Assembly: GCA_937929835.1 (NCBI GenBank) | Contig: CALFUU010000021.1 | Location: forward strand, 1-64,000 | From: an uncultured Saprospiraceae bacterium | GTDB lineage: Bacteria > Bacteroidota > Bacteroidia > Chitinophagales > Saprospiraceae | DNA: 64,000 bases | Reading direction: 5' to 3' | Part shown: one piece after another, positions 35,928 to 43,335 of the stretch | Layout of the letters: every line of letters starts with the position of its first letter | Numbering within the stretch: position 1 is the stretch's first letter | Notes under the pieces: generated by a model | Seen by the model: only the letters and a program-made list of their open reading frames with translations | Databases searched by the model: none | Told to the model about the DNA's origin: nothing | Made by a program: the position numbers and the translations under genes

Positions 35928-36782
35928 TTATTTCAAGATGACTTCCACCCTTCTGTTGAGTGCCATATTCTCTGGCGTATCATTAGGGTTTTTAGGTTGA
36001 TTAGGACCATAACCAACGGCATCCATTCTAGAGATGGGTAGTCCTCCGTGTGTCTGAATGTAATTTCTGATATCTTGAGCTCTACTCTGAGAGAGGGTCA
36101 TATTACTGGCCAGTTCACCTGTATTGTCAGTGTGTCCACCTACTTCTATTCTTGCACTCGGAACATTGTCTAGGTAATAAAACAAATCTCTAAATGCGCT
36201 TCTCTGACTGTCAGATATCTGAGGTGTATCTGATCCAGTTGCAAAGTATAAACTTATAGGAGCCGTAGACAAGCTGTTTTTTATAGTTGCTAGTCGATTG
36301 TTGTCCTTCTTAAGATCACTAAAGCTAACTATCGCTCCTTGTCTGAGCGTATCATTTCTATAACAAGAAGAATCTATTTTAGAAGCAGTCGCAATTTGAC
36401 TTGCTGATGCGCCTAAGCTGGTCATCCATCTCTTGATATCTTGTGCTCTTGCTAGACCTAGATTCATGAGCGGATTACTATTTGTTTCGTTATCGGTATA
36501 GTAGCCCGTAATCAAGGCACTTCTATCTGTATTTTTTTTCAGGTGATTGACGATTGTCTCGACACCTTTTGTAGCTGAAGGTATATCAGTAAGGTGGGCC
36601 GAACTATTTCTTCTGAAGTGGACATAATTGCCAGCTTCGTAGTCTAGTCTATTTCCGTCTTCTATCTCCCAAGTGGAGCACGCATCGGCAACTACTACTG
36701 GACAAACGAACAGACTCCATAGCCACCAGCCAAATATGAGCCAGAGTAAAAGAAAAAATAGCCATAACAGAGGATTTCTCAT
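35928..36782 (-). CDS. Membrane-anchored protein with tandem OmpA-like domains
   Basis: 284 residues. One N-terminal transmembrane helix (LLWLFFLLLWLIFGWWLWSLF) serves as an anchor. The first OmpA-like unit (about 50-150; YVHFRRNSSAHL, ITGYYTDNETNSNPLMNLGLARAQDIKRWM) is degenerate and lacks the usual HTD and NRRVE. The second (about 175-284) is canonical (YFATGSDTPQIS, GGHTDNTGELASNMTLSQSRAQDIRNYI, GYGPNQPKNPNDTPENMALNRRVEVIL) and should bind peptidoglycan. It lies 34 bases before the VEVIKE-repeat gene, so envelope anchoring and the fibre protein probably work together. Confidence 0.88.
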   Translation of the reverse strand: MRNPLLWLFFLLLWLIFGWWLWSLFVCPVVVADACSTWEIEDGNRLDYEAGNYVHFRRNSSAHLTDIPSATKGVETIVNHLKKNTDRSALITGYYTDNETNSNPLMNLGLARAQDIKRWMTSLGASASQIATASKIDSSCYRNDTLRQGAIVSFSDLKKDNNRLATIKNSLSTAPISLYFATGSDTPQISDSQRSAFRDLFYYLDNVPSARIEVGGHTDNTGELASNMTLSQSRAQDIRNYIQTHGGLPISRMDAVGYGPNQPKNPNDTPENMALNRRVEVILK

Positions 36783-36836
36783 TCTTGAGTTGGTTTGGTT
36801 AGTTATATTTTAAAAAATGGATTTTCTTAAGAATCG

Positions 36837-36926
36837 TTAGAGCACGTGAAAAACAAATTTTGCTAGCAAAACGATTACTACAATTAGGTAGATGAATAGA
36901 ATCAGTAACCACCACTTAGATTTCAT
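36837..36926 (-). CDS. Small single-span membrane peptide (29 aa)
   Basis: A short frame reading MKSKWWLLILFIYLIVVIVL and then LAKFVFHVL. It has a positive N-terminus followed by one continuous hydrophobic helix, as expected for a small inner-membrane protein. It sits 54 bases upstream of the tandem OmpA gene on the same strand. No Shine-Dalgarno site is seen, which is usual here. It could be chance, since it is short. Confidence 0.4.
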   Translation of the reverse strand: MKSKWWLLILFIYLIVVIVLLAKFVFHVL

Positions 36927-37239
36927 AATTATTGAATTAATAAATTTTTATAGAGAGAAAGATCAGCTGGAAAGGCCGTGTCAGCTCCACAATTTAACGA
37001 AATGACTTTTTTTAGCAAAACTATTGATGATAAAATACTAGAACCTTCTAATGCCGAAAACGATCAATCTTGGATTGTAAATCAAGGGTAGTGAGATAGT
37101 ATTACTTCTTTCTAACACGCCAATTCACTCTAGATCAATGGTCTTTTCGTTATTTGTTTACTGTATGTTAGACGTAGAATCTCTTCAAAAGTCAGCTTTT
37201 GAATTGATCTTTGTTCGTTAGTTCGTATATTTTATCCTT
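36927..37239. other. Divergent intergenic stretch
   Basis: About 310 AT-rich bases between the minus-strand fibre cluster and the aminotransferase gene. It probably holds both promoters. No motif could be placed with confidence. Confidence 0.4.
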
Positions 37240-38463
37240 ATGTCGAATCGTAGATCCTTTATAAAAGGCCTTTCCGTCACCTTTGCGGGCTTGCCTCTAA
37301 GTAGTCAACTCACCAGATTGCAAAGCACTGACTGGTCAGACTGGAGCGACATCAGCACACTCTATCCACAGGATACCGCTGGCCGACTCAACTTTAATTG
37401 TGGGAGTGCCGGGGTACAGCCGACTGTAGTATTGGAGTCTATGGGTGCTCATCAGAGAGCCTTGTCTGCCTTTGCGCCTTATGAAATCTATGAGCAGCAC
37501 AAGGATACGATAGATAAGAGTAAACTGCGATTAGCTGAACTGATCAATGTCAACAAGGAGCAAGTTGCCTTAGTCAGGAACACAACCGCAGCCATCAATG
37601 ATGTGCTCTACGGCATACAATGGCGTGATGGTGATGAAGTAGTTATCTCTACAGCAGATTATCCTTCCGTGTGGAATACCCTGAAAACACTCCAACAACG
37701 ATACGGCATACGCATCAATACAGTCCGCTTAGATCTCAATCAGGACTCAGAGGAAGCCATAGTCAATGGATATAGAACAAAGATCAGCGATAAGACTCGC
37801 TTGATCATAGCCACGCATGTCACACATCGCGAAGGTCAGCTTATGCCCGTTGCTCTAATTTCGGCCCTCGGCAAAGCACAGGGTATAGACGTATTGATTG
37901 ATGGAGCACATGCCGTTGGACATGTTGAGGTTGATGTACAGCAGATCGGCTGTCAGTATTATGCGACCAGTCTTCACAAGTGGCTCTCTGCGCCTCTAGG
38001 ATGCGGTTTGCTCTACGTGCAGAAGGATAAGTTAGCCTCCTTGTATCCTCCAACCTCATATGCTGCAAGCCAGCAAGATCTTATGGATAAATTTACTTGG
38101 ATAGGGACTTTCGCGTTCGAAAAGTGGATGACCCTCGATACAGTGCTTGATTTTCAAGATTCCATAGGATTGCAGAACAAAAGCACTAGGCTAAAGGCTA
38201 TGAGTACTCGCTTTCGAGAGGGTCTCGCTGGGATTCCAGGACTTATAATTGCTGGAAATCAAAAGGATTATGGCGGCATTACGGCTTTAAGAGTAGAGGG
38301 CATAAATAATAGTAAGCTGCATAACCAACTGATGGAGGACTACGGATTCCATGTGAAGAAAGTGGGTATCCAGAAAGTACTCTATAACAGGGCTTCCTTC
38401 AACCTTCATCTCACAGATAGTCAAGTTGATGACCTTATTGCTGCCATATCAGATATGGTCTGA
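37240..38463 (+). CDS. Tat-exported class V aminotransferase-like PLP enzyme
   Basis: 407 residues. The N-terminus NRRSFIKGLSVTFAGLPL is a twin-arginine signal, so the folded enzyme is probably exported with its cofactor. The fold is aminotransferase class V (cysteine desulfurase/isopenicillin N epimerase-like): NTTAAIND for phosphate binding, ATHVTHREGQLMPV, the PLP-ring Asp221 in DGAHAVGH and the Schiff-base Lys247 in TSLHKWL. The active-site Cys loop of desulfurases is not evident, so epimerase, lyase or transaminase activity is more likely. It is followed after 17 bases by the VanZ-like gene. Confidence 0.85.
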   Translation: MSNRRSFIKGLSVTFAGLPLSSQLTRLQSTDWSDWSDISTLYPQDTAGRLNFNCGSAGVQPTVVLESMGAHQRALSAFAPYEIYEQHKDTIDKSKLRLAELINVNKEQVALVRNTTAAINDVLYGIQWRDGDEVVISTADYPSVWNTLKTLQQRYGIRINTVRLDLNQDSEEAIVNGYRTKISDKTRLIIATHVTHREGQLMPVALISALGKAQGIDVLIDGAHAVGHVEVDVQQIGCQYYATSLHKWLSAPLGCGLLYVQKDKLASLYPPTSYAASQQDLMDKFTWIGTFAFEKWMTLDTVLDFQDSIGLQNKSTRLKAMSTRFREGLAGIPGLIIAGNQKDYGGITALRVEGINNSKLHNQLMEDYGFHVKKVGIQKVLYNRASFNLHLTDSQVDDLIAAISDMV

Positions 38464-38480
38464 TACTATCACATCTAACA

Positions 38481-39302
38481 ATGGGGACAGAGAATAGAAG
38501 TAAGAGGGTTCTGATGTGGCTAAGTATAATGTCTTTCTACCTAGCAACTGTATTGCTGCATGTCAAAGTGGGTAGATTCATCAATGGTTTATTTGATTCA
38601 CTAAGTCGGGGTACCTATAATAATATCGTTACTGCGGCTGTACTCGTCACCTTGATTGCCTTGGGTATAGCTATATATCGAAATACCAGCAGCAGGACTT
38701 TACCAAAAGGAGTATGGCTTATCATCAGCTATTCTGCCCTCTCTATCTTCCTTAGTTTCTCGATCTTTTTTGTCATCCACATAGAAGCAGTACATTTTAT
38801 ACAGTACGGAGTGCTGGCATTTTTGCTCAGGAAAGTACTGCCCAGTTACCTTACTGTGGCTATACTGGCTACACTGTTAGGAGCTTATGATGAGTTGTAT
38901 CAGTATCTCGTTCTCGACACTAGAGCCCAGTATTATGACTTCAATGATATCTTTTTGGATACGACTGGAGCGGGGTTAGGTTTATTAGGGCATTGGTTCT
39001 TTGGAGAATCTGCGGGAGGTGGAGCTATAAGAAAGTGGTGGCAACGCCTAGAGCTAATACTCTTAATTGTTACAGTTTCGCTGCTGATCATTATGGCAAT
39101 GATGGGAGAGTTTACAGTGAATCCTAAGGGTGGGGAGCCTGCTTTATTTACTTTGTTCAAATTTGCTCCAGAGGGTTTTTGGCATTATCCGGGTGGCCCA
39201 TATGCCCGATTCCATATCCTGAGACCAATACCAGGTCTTTTGTTGATCACGATTTCGATTTATATCTATGGATTTTTAGATAAAGCGCCTATTGAGAGGT
39301 AG
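38481..39302 (+). CDS. VanZ-like integral membrane protein
   Basis: 273 residues with about six transmembrane helices. The VanZ family pattern is visible in the middle: HFIQYGVLAFLLRK, AYDELYQYLVLDTRAQYYDFNDIFLDTTGAGLGLLG, containing the conserved H-x-x-x-Y, E-x-x-Q, R, D-x-x-D and G-x-x-x-G positions. The C-terminal third adds one or two helices and a periplasmic loop. The family is linked to glycopeptide tolerance in one case and is otherwise of unknown role. It probably shares a transcript with the aminotransferase gene. Confidence 0.8.
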   Translation: MGTENRSKRVLMWLSIMSFYLATVLLHVKVGRFINGLFDSLSRGTYNNIVTAAVLVTLIALGIAIYRNTSSRTLPKGVWLIISYSALSIFLSFSIFFVIHIEAVHFIQYGVLAFLLRKVLPSYLTVAILATLLGAYDELYQYLVLDTRAQYYDFNDIFLDTTGAGLGLLGHWFFGESAGGGAIRKWWQRLELILLIVTVSLLIIMAMMGEFTVNPKGGEPALFTLFKFAPEGFWHYPGGPYARFHILRPIPGLLLITISIYIYGFLDKAPIER

Positions 39303-39362
39303 TTATATATTGTACATATTTGCAATGTGTTATTTATTAAATAATCTAAAATCAAATATGTT

Positions 39363-39572
39363 ATGGCTGTAATGAAGGTAATTGAAATCTTAGCTAACTC
39401 TCCTAAGAGCTGGGAAGATGCAACCAAAGTTGCTATTTCTAAGGCTTCTAAATCTGTCAAGAATATTAAGTCCGCTTATGTTCAGAGTCAGAGTGTTGTT
39501 GTCAACAAAGGAAAAGTAAAAGAATTTAGAGTTAATCTAAAAGTAACATTTCAAGTAGGTAGTGACGCTTAA
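39363..39572 (+). CDS. Dodecin family flavin-binding protein
   Basis: 69 residues, the full length of the family. MAVMKVIEILANSPKSWEDA and the following ASKSVKNIKSAYV match dodecins, which assemble as hollow dodecamers that store or buffer flavin in the cytoplasm. Trp36-equivalent (in SWEDA) stacks on the isoalloxazine ring, and the gating residue region YVQSQS is present. It has its own terminator and no metabolic neighbours. Confidence 0.93.
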   Translation: MAVMKVIEILANSPKSWEDATKVAISKASKSVKNIKSAYVQSQSVVVNKGKVKEFRVNLKVTFQVGSDA

Positions 39573-39591
39573 GCGCAATAACAAGAATAAG

Positions 39592-39629
39592 AAAAACGGC
39601 ATGCTGAATCAGGATGCCGTTTTTTTTTG
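39592..39629. terminator. Bidirectional terminator between dodecin and YheT-like genes
   Basis: AAAACGGCATGCTGA pairs with TCAGGATGCCGTTTT, followed by further T on the plus strand, with a matching A run on the other side. Confidence 0.9.
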
Positions 39630-39630
39630 C

Positions 39631-40542
39631 CTATTGATTAAGAAAGGCGGCTATTCTCTTCTCTATCCAGTAGTAGCGCTCTCCTCGCACCACGAAGCCT
39701 ACGTGGCCACCATAGCGTGGGGTCATCATTTGTAATCGGGGATTGGCCTTGGCCTCCGTGTATGGATAACAGGCCTCTGGCAGGAAGGGGTCGTCAAGCG
39801 CATTGATGATTAAGGTGTCACGGTCTATATCTCTCAGAAACTGTAGGCTGCTGCACTGGGCATAATAATCTTGAGCATCCTTGTAGCCGTGAAGGGGACC
39901 AGTGTAAAAATCATCGAAATCATACAGGGTCTTTATCTTTTTGAGCAACTGTAGATCTATGTCATCAGGAAACTGCTTGTGCTTTTCTCTAATCTTTCTT
40001 GTCAGTGACTTGAGGAAGTTGTTTTGATATAGAAAGTTAGATTTCTTGCTGATGTTTAGTGAGCCTGCTAGGAGATCAACGGGTACCGAGACAGCAACTA
40101 TTTGTCTTATTCTATCATCTAACTGACTGGCTCTTTCTCCACTATACTTGAGTACTAGATTTCCACCTAAGCTGAAGCCCACAAGCGCAAGCTGCTCGTA
40201 ATTGTCTATATAATGCTGGATCACTGTATCGAGATCATAAGTAGCCCCGCTGTGATACATCCGTTTCTGCTTATTGATTCTTCCAGAGCAAGAGCGATAA
40301 TTGACACATACGACATCCCAGCCACGGTGACTAAGCAGGTCTGCTGTAGCCATAATATATTGAGACTGACTGCTGCCTTCTAGTCCATGACATAGGACGG
40401 CCAGCTTACTATTGTCGAGGAGTAGCGTGTCGACATCTAAGAAATCGTCGTCATCAGTTGTTAGCTCCTCTCTATGGTAGTTAGGGACGGCTTGCTTTCT
40501 GAAGAGGCTAGGGTATATCGTATTAAGATGCCCATTCCTCAA
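39631..40542 (-). CDS. YheT-type alpha/beta hydrolase, start uncertain
   Basis: At least 303 residues of the YheT/EMB8 family: CHGLEGSSQSQY, VNYRSCSGRINKQKRMYHSG, nucleophile Ser in GFSLGGNLVLKY, Asp in NALDDPFLP and His in RYGGHVGF. The coordinates use a TTG start. However, the frame continues upstream as INDTSYLPGF before LLRNGHLNTIYPSLFRK, which fits the usual family N-terminus, yet contains no ATG, GTG or TTG before it meets the stop of the FKBP gene in the same frame. So the real start is either this TTG, a rare codon such as ATC at 40575, or readthrough. It is last in a three-gene operon with two lipoproteins. Confidence 0.85.
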   Translation of the reverse strand: MRNGHLNTIYPSLFRKQAVPNYHREELTTDDDDFLDVDTLLLDNSKLAVLCHGLEGSSQSQYIMATADLLSHRGWDVVCVNYRSCSGRINKQKRMYHSGATYDLDTVIQHYIDNYEQLALVGFSLGGNLVLKYSGERASQLDDRIRQIVAVSVPVDLLAGSLNISKKSNFLYQNNFLKSLTRKIREKHKQFPDDIDLQLLKKIKTLYDFDDFYTGPLHGYKDAQDYYAQCSSLQFLRDIDRDTLIINALDDPFLPEACYPYTEAKANPRLQMMTPRYGGHVGFVVRGERYYWIEKRIAAFLNQ

Positions 40543-40584
40543 AAGGAAGCCTGGGAGATATGATGTGTCGTTGATGCGCTTTCC

Positions 40585-41085
40585 TTAAAAGTCGTTGATC
40601 GTTACATCAAAGATCAGTATAGAATTGGCAGGTATACCAGGGGGCGGAAATCCTCCATAACCCATATAAGAAGGTATTATTATCGTACCCTTGCCTCCGC
40701 GGCCAAAGAGTTGTATGCCTTCGCCCCATCCTTTGATAACATTATTTAAGCCGAAAGTGATGCCATCATTTTGGTCAAATACTTCTCCATCCATAAAGTA
40801 GCCTGTGTAATCCACATTGACTTCATCACAGAGACTGGGTCTAAGTGTACCTGTGCCGGGCTCTTCTATAATGTAATGCAACCCTGAGGCTGTGACATTT
40901 GCTGTTAGGTTGTTTTGCTCGATATAACTATCAATCTGAGCTAACTCATTGTTGTAAATATCCGAGTTGCTTGGATCTGGAAGATTGAGCTGTAAGTCGC
41001 ACTCTCCGCCTCCACAAGACATAAAAATGATAGTGAAGAGGGCAAGACCTATAGTCTTCAGGTTATTGGGTGTCAAATAATTCAT
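40585..41085 (-). CDS. FKBP-type peptidyl-prolyl isomerase lipoprotein
   Basis: 166 residues. The N-terminus ends in a lipobox (IIFMSCGGGE), so it is lipid-anchored. The FKBP domain (about 65-166) follows: VTASGLHYIIEEPGTG, DEVNVDYTGYFMDGEVFDQN, FGLNNVIKGWGEGIQLF, GGKGTIIIPSYMGYG, and IPANSILIFDVTINDF. The catalytic-site aromatics Y, F, W and the Y-G-Y-G strand are in place, so proline isomerisation of periplasmic proteins is expected. Its start overlaps the end of the metzincin-like gene by 23 bases, and its stop is in frame with the hydrolase gene that follows. Confidence 0.9.
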   Translation of the reverse strand: MNYLTPNNLKTIGLALFTIIFMSCGGGECDLQLNLPDPSNSDIYNNELAQIDSYIEQNNLTANVTASGLHYIIEEPGTGTLRPSLCDEVNVDYTGYFMDGEVFDQNDGITFGLNNVIKGWGEGIQLFGRGGKGTIIIPSYMGYGGFPPPGIPANSILIFDVTINDF

Positions 41086-41548
41086 CTAGAAAAAATTCTC
41101 TGTTTTCGTCAGTTAATTCAAAATCGGGACATAATTGAGTGGTACTGTGCATAATACTCACACAGTTGTTGTCTTCGTCTCTTGCGTCTAGATGTCCCCT
41201 TTCTAGAAAGCAATGTCCTAATTCGTGAAAAATAAGAAATTGCCTCTTCGCTTCATTGGCTTCTTCCCATGTTTCTCTGTCAATGACAACTTTTCTTGGT
41301 CTTTCGACATTTCTGAAGCATTGTCCTAGCACCTGGGACTCCTCTATATCCTGGATCAGCCCTTCTATTCGCTCAGCTTCATAATCCACTACTATACCTC
41401 TAATGGCCGCTTCCTCTGCAAAAATCTCAAAGTAGGGTATTAACTCTGCATCAGTCTCAAGAATGTCTTCTTCAGAACAGCTTATTGCTATCACCACAAA
41501 CGCTAGTGAGAGCACGAATAGTAGTCTTAATGTGATACCTGATTTCAT
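41063..41548 (-). CDS. Putative zinc metalloprotease lipoprotein (metzincin-like)
   Basis: 161 residues with a lipoprotein signal (FVVIAISCSEE). The sequence FHELGHCFLERGHLD holds a zinc-binding HExxH. A third His follows at position 12 of the motif rather than the metzincin position 11. Some 12 residues later VSIMHS looks like a metzincin Met-turn. Cys residues flank these elements (GQCFRN, GHCF, NNCV, QLCP) and may form disulfides. It resembles small Bacteroidota putative metallopeptidase lipoproteins. Proteolytic activity is inferred only. It forms an operon with the overlapping FKBP gene. Confidence 0.7.
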   Translation of the reverse strand: MKSGITLRLLFVLSLAFVVIAISCSEEDILETDAELIPYFEIFAEEAAIRGIVVDYEAERIEGLIQDIEESQVLGQCFRNVERPRKVVIDRETWEEANEAKRQFLIFHELGHCFLERGHLDARDEDNNCVSIMHSTTQLCPDFELTDENREFFLDELFDTQ

Positions 41549-41665
41549 AAACTTGTAGTTTTTAGCTTATTTATAAAATTAAATACTTTATGTCCAATAA
41601 ACTATACTTGTAATGTTTCTGAGGCAAATAGGTTGTCTGAAGCTTTTTCATTAACATTCAATTCA

Positions 41666-42244
41666 ATGCAATACACGACAAAAAACCTCTTAATCTTCAC
41701 TTTTATTTTGCTAGGAACATACTTTGTTAATGGCCAAGACAAGATTTCAAATATTTCTCAGCAGCGAGAATTGGGCCTCCGATTTTCTGGATTTGATGAC
41801 TTTAATCTTTTCTATAAGCGCCATATAGCCAGCGGTAAGGTGCGACGACACCGCTTTTTGTCTACCCAACTAGCGTTTAATTCCATCAATACCAACTTCG
41901 ATCTAGCGGCCGGCTATGCTTTTGGAGTAGAGCGATATAGCCCTATAACCGAGGAGCTTTCCTTCTATAGGGGATTGGAGTACAGCCTTTTTTTGGATTA
42001 TGACATTGTAGACAGTTCTATTCCTGGTAGAAGCAATAACCTTAGAGCAGCTCCTGCGATAGGCTATATTATAGGATTTCAGTATGCGGTGTCTAGTCGA
42101 TTTGCCTTGTCTCTAGAGGTTATTCCCTCTCTTATAGGCAGTTTCAATTATAGAGATGGAGGTATCGAAAACTACCAAGTCAATTTTTCGCTCAACAGTA
42201 ACAGTACGGCCCTCTCTCTGATGTATAGATTTACAACAAACTAG
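41666..42244 (+). CDS. Exported outer-membrane barrel-like hypothetical protein
   Basis: 192 residues from the ATG at 41666, which begins a signal peptide (NLLIFTFILLGTYFVNGQ). An in-frame TTG at 41633 would add 11 residues ahead of it. The rest alternates hydrophobic and polar residues with strand-ending aromatics (ELGLRFSGFDDFNLFYKRH, FDLAAGYAFGVERY, RAAPAIGYIIGFQYAV, FSLNSNSTALSLMYRF), so an eight-stranded barrel is likely. No specific family was recognised. It is divergent from the lipoprotein operon. Confidence 0.7.
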   Translation: MQYTTKNLLIFTFILLGTYFVNGQDKISNISQQRELGLRFSGFDDFNLFYKRHIASGKVRRHRFLSTQLAFNSINTNFDLAAGYAFGVERYSPITEELSFYRGLEYSLFLDYDIVDSSIPGRSNNLRAAPAIGYIIGFQYAVSSRFALSLEVIPSLIGSFNYRDGGIENYQVNFSLNSNSTALSLMYRFTTN

Positions 42245-42360
42245 GGGCTTGGCCGTAAAGATTTTCGATCCATTTATATCAAGTCAGTTGGTTCGATGAT
42301 TGATTTGATATTAATACCCAACACGGAGTATCTTTACCTCAATTAAGAAAAAACCCTGTT

Positions 42361-42783
42361 TTGTCTAAAACTTCAGCAGCATATAAGGTTATTCGGCAGC
42401 TTCCCAATACTTCTGCTGCCCACATTATGGTATCAAGGCTGCGTGCTGAAGACATAGATGTACGCATACGCAATAACAACAGCTCTAGCATCTACCCCCT
42501 TATGGGCATAGGTATGGAAATCGAAGTCCTTTATGATCACTTTGAGACAGCTGAAAAGCTGATTGAGCAGATGGAAGCAGATGCTTTGCATCCCAATCCT
42601 GATATTGACTTCCGGGAAGCAGACCACGGGGACATCCAGTTCGAGAAAGAAATAAATGAACACGACCAAAAAATGTCTCGGACAAAACCTCTAAATCTTA
42701 TTTATCTCTTAATCTTTATAATCCTAGCTATCCTTTTATCCTGGTTCTCGTTTCAATTCCACACCGAGCTCAATGCTCAATAA
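42361..42783 (+). CDS. DUF2007-like domain protein with C-terminal membrane helix
   Basis: 140 residues from a TTG start. The next Met (residue 24) would cut into the conserved domain. Residues 8-72 match the DUF2007 ferredoxin-like fold (YKVIRQLPNTSAAHIMVSRLRAEDIDVRI, MEIEVLYDHFETAEKLIEQM), a small putative signal-transducing unit related to PII-like folds. A charged linker leads to one transmembrane helix (LIYLLIFIILAILLSWFSF). It is the first gene of a tight plus-strand set with CAP, OstA-like and TPR-SH3 genes. Confidence 0.75.
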   Translation: MSKTSAAYKVIRQLPNTSAAHIMVSRLRAEDIDVRIRNNNSSSIYPLMGIGMEIEVLYDHFETAEKLIEQMEADALHPNPDIDFREADHGDIQFEKEINEHDQKMSRTKPLNLIYLLIFIILAILLSWFSFQFHTELNAQ

Positions 42784-42794
42784 AATAAGGGCCT

Positions 42795-43328
42795 ATGTTT
42801 AGATTAATGATATCAATGCTTCTCCTTTTTGGTTATAACAGCCTTGCTGCGCAGACCTCAGTAGAGACGACACAAGAAGATAGACAGCAACGCCGGGTGG
42901 CCTACTTACTTAAGGAAATTAATGCTATCAGAACCAAAGGTTGTCGATGTGGCAAAAAGCGTATGCCTAAAGTTGCTCCCTTGATCTGGAGTGATAAGCT
43001 AGAGTACAGCGCCTACCTACACGCTAAGGAAATGAGTGAGTACGATTACTTTGGACATAAGTCTAGGAGTGGTGAAGATGTGGGAGATAGAGCGGATAAG
43101 ATCGGCTACAAGTGGCAGAATATCGGTGAGAATCTTGCTGTCGGTCAGACAGACTTTAAGCAAGCACTCCGCGACTGGCTAGCTAGTGACAGCCATTGTA
43201 GGATGATTATGGATGCTAAGATGACAGAGATGGGCCTTGCCAGAGTTGGCAAATATTGGGTACATCATTTTGGAACAGTAATGCCTCCTCAGACCAAGCG
43301 GGTAAGCACAACATACCGAGAGGGTTAA
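42795..43328 (+). CDS. Secreted CAP/SCP-domain protein
   Basis: 177 residues with signal peptide (MISMLLLFGYNSLAAQ). The CAP domain covers about 35-170: LLKEINAIRTKGC, LIWSDKLEYSAYLHAKEMSE, YFGHKSRSG, QNIGENLAVG, ALRDWLASDSHCRMIMDAKMTEMGLA and WVHHFG. The His and Glu positions of the CAP cavity are present. CAP proteins outside eukaryotes are secreted, with roles in envelope or matrix that are mostly unknown. A Cys pair (GCRCG) in the N-terminal part is unusual. It lies 11 bases after the DUF2007 gene and 7 before the OstA-like gene. Confidence 0.88.
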   Translation: MFRLMISMLLLFGYNSLAAQTSVETTQEDRQQRRVAYLLKEINAIRTKGCRCGKKRMPKVAPLIWSDKLEYSAYLHAKEMSEYDYFGHKSRSGEDVGDRADKIGYKWQNIGENLAVGQTDFKQALRDWLASDSHCRMIMDAKMTEMGLARVGKYWVHHFGTVMPPQTKRVSTTYREG

Positions 43329-43335
43329 TCCAATC

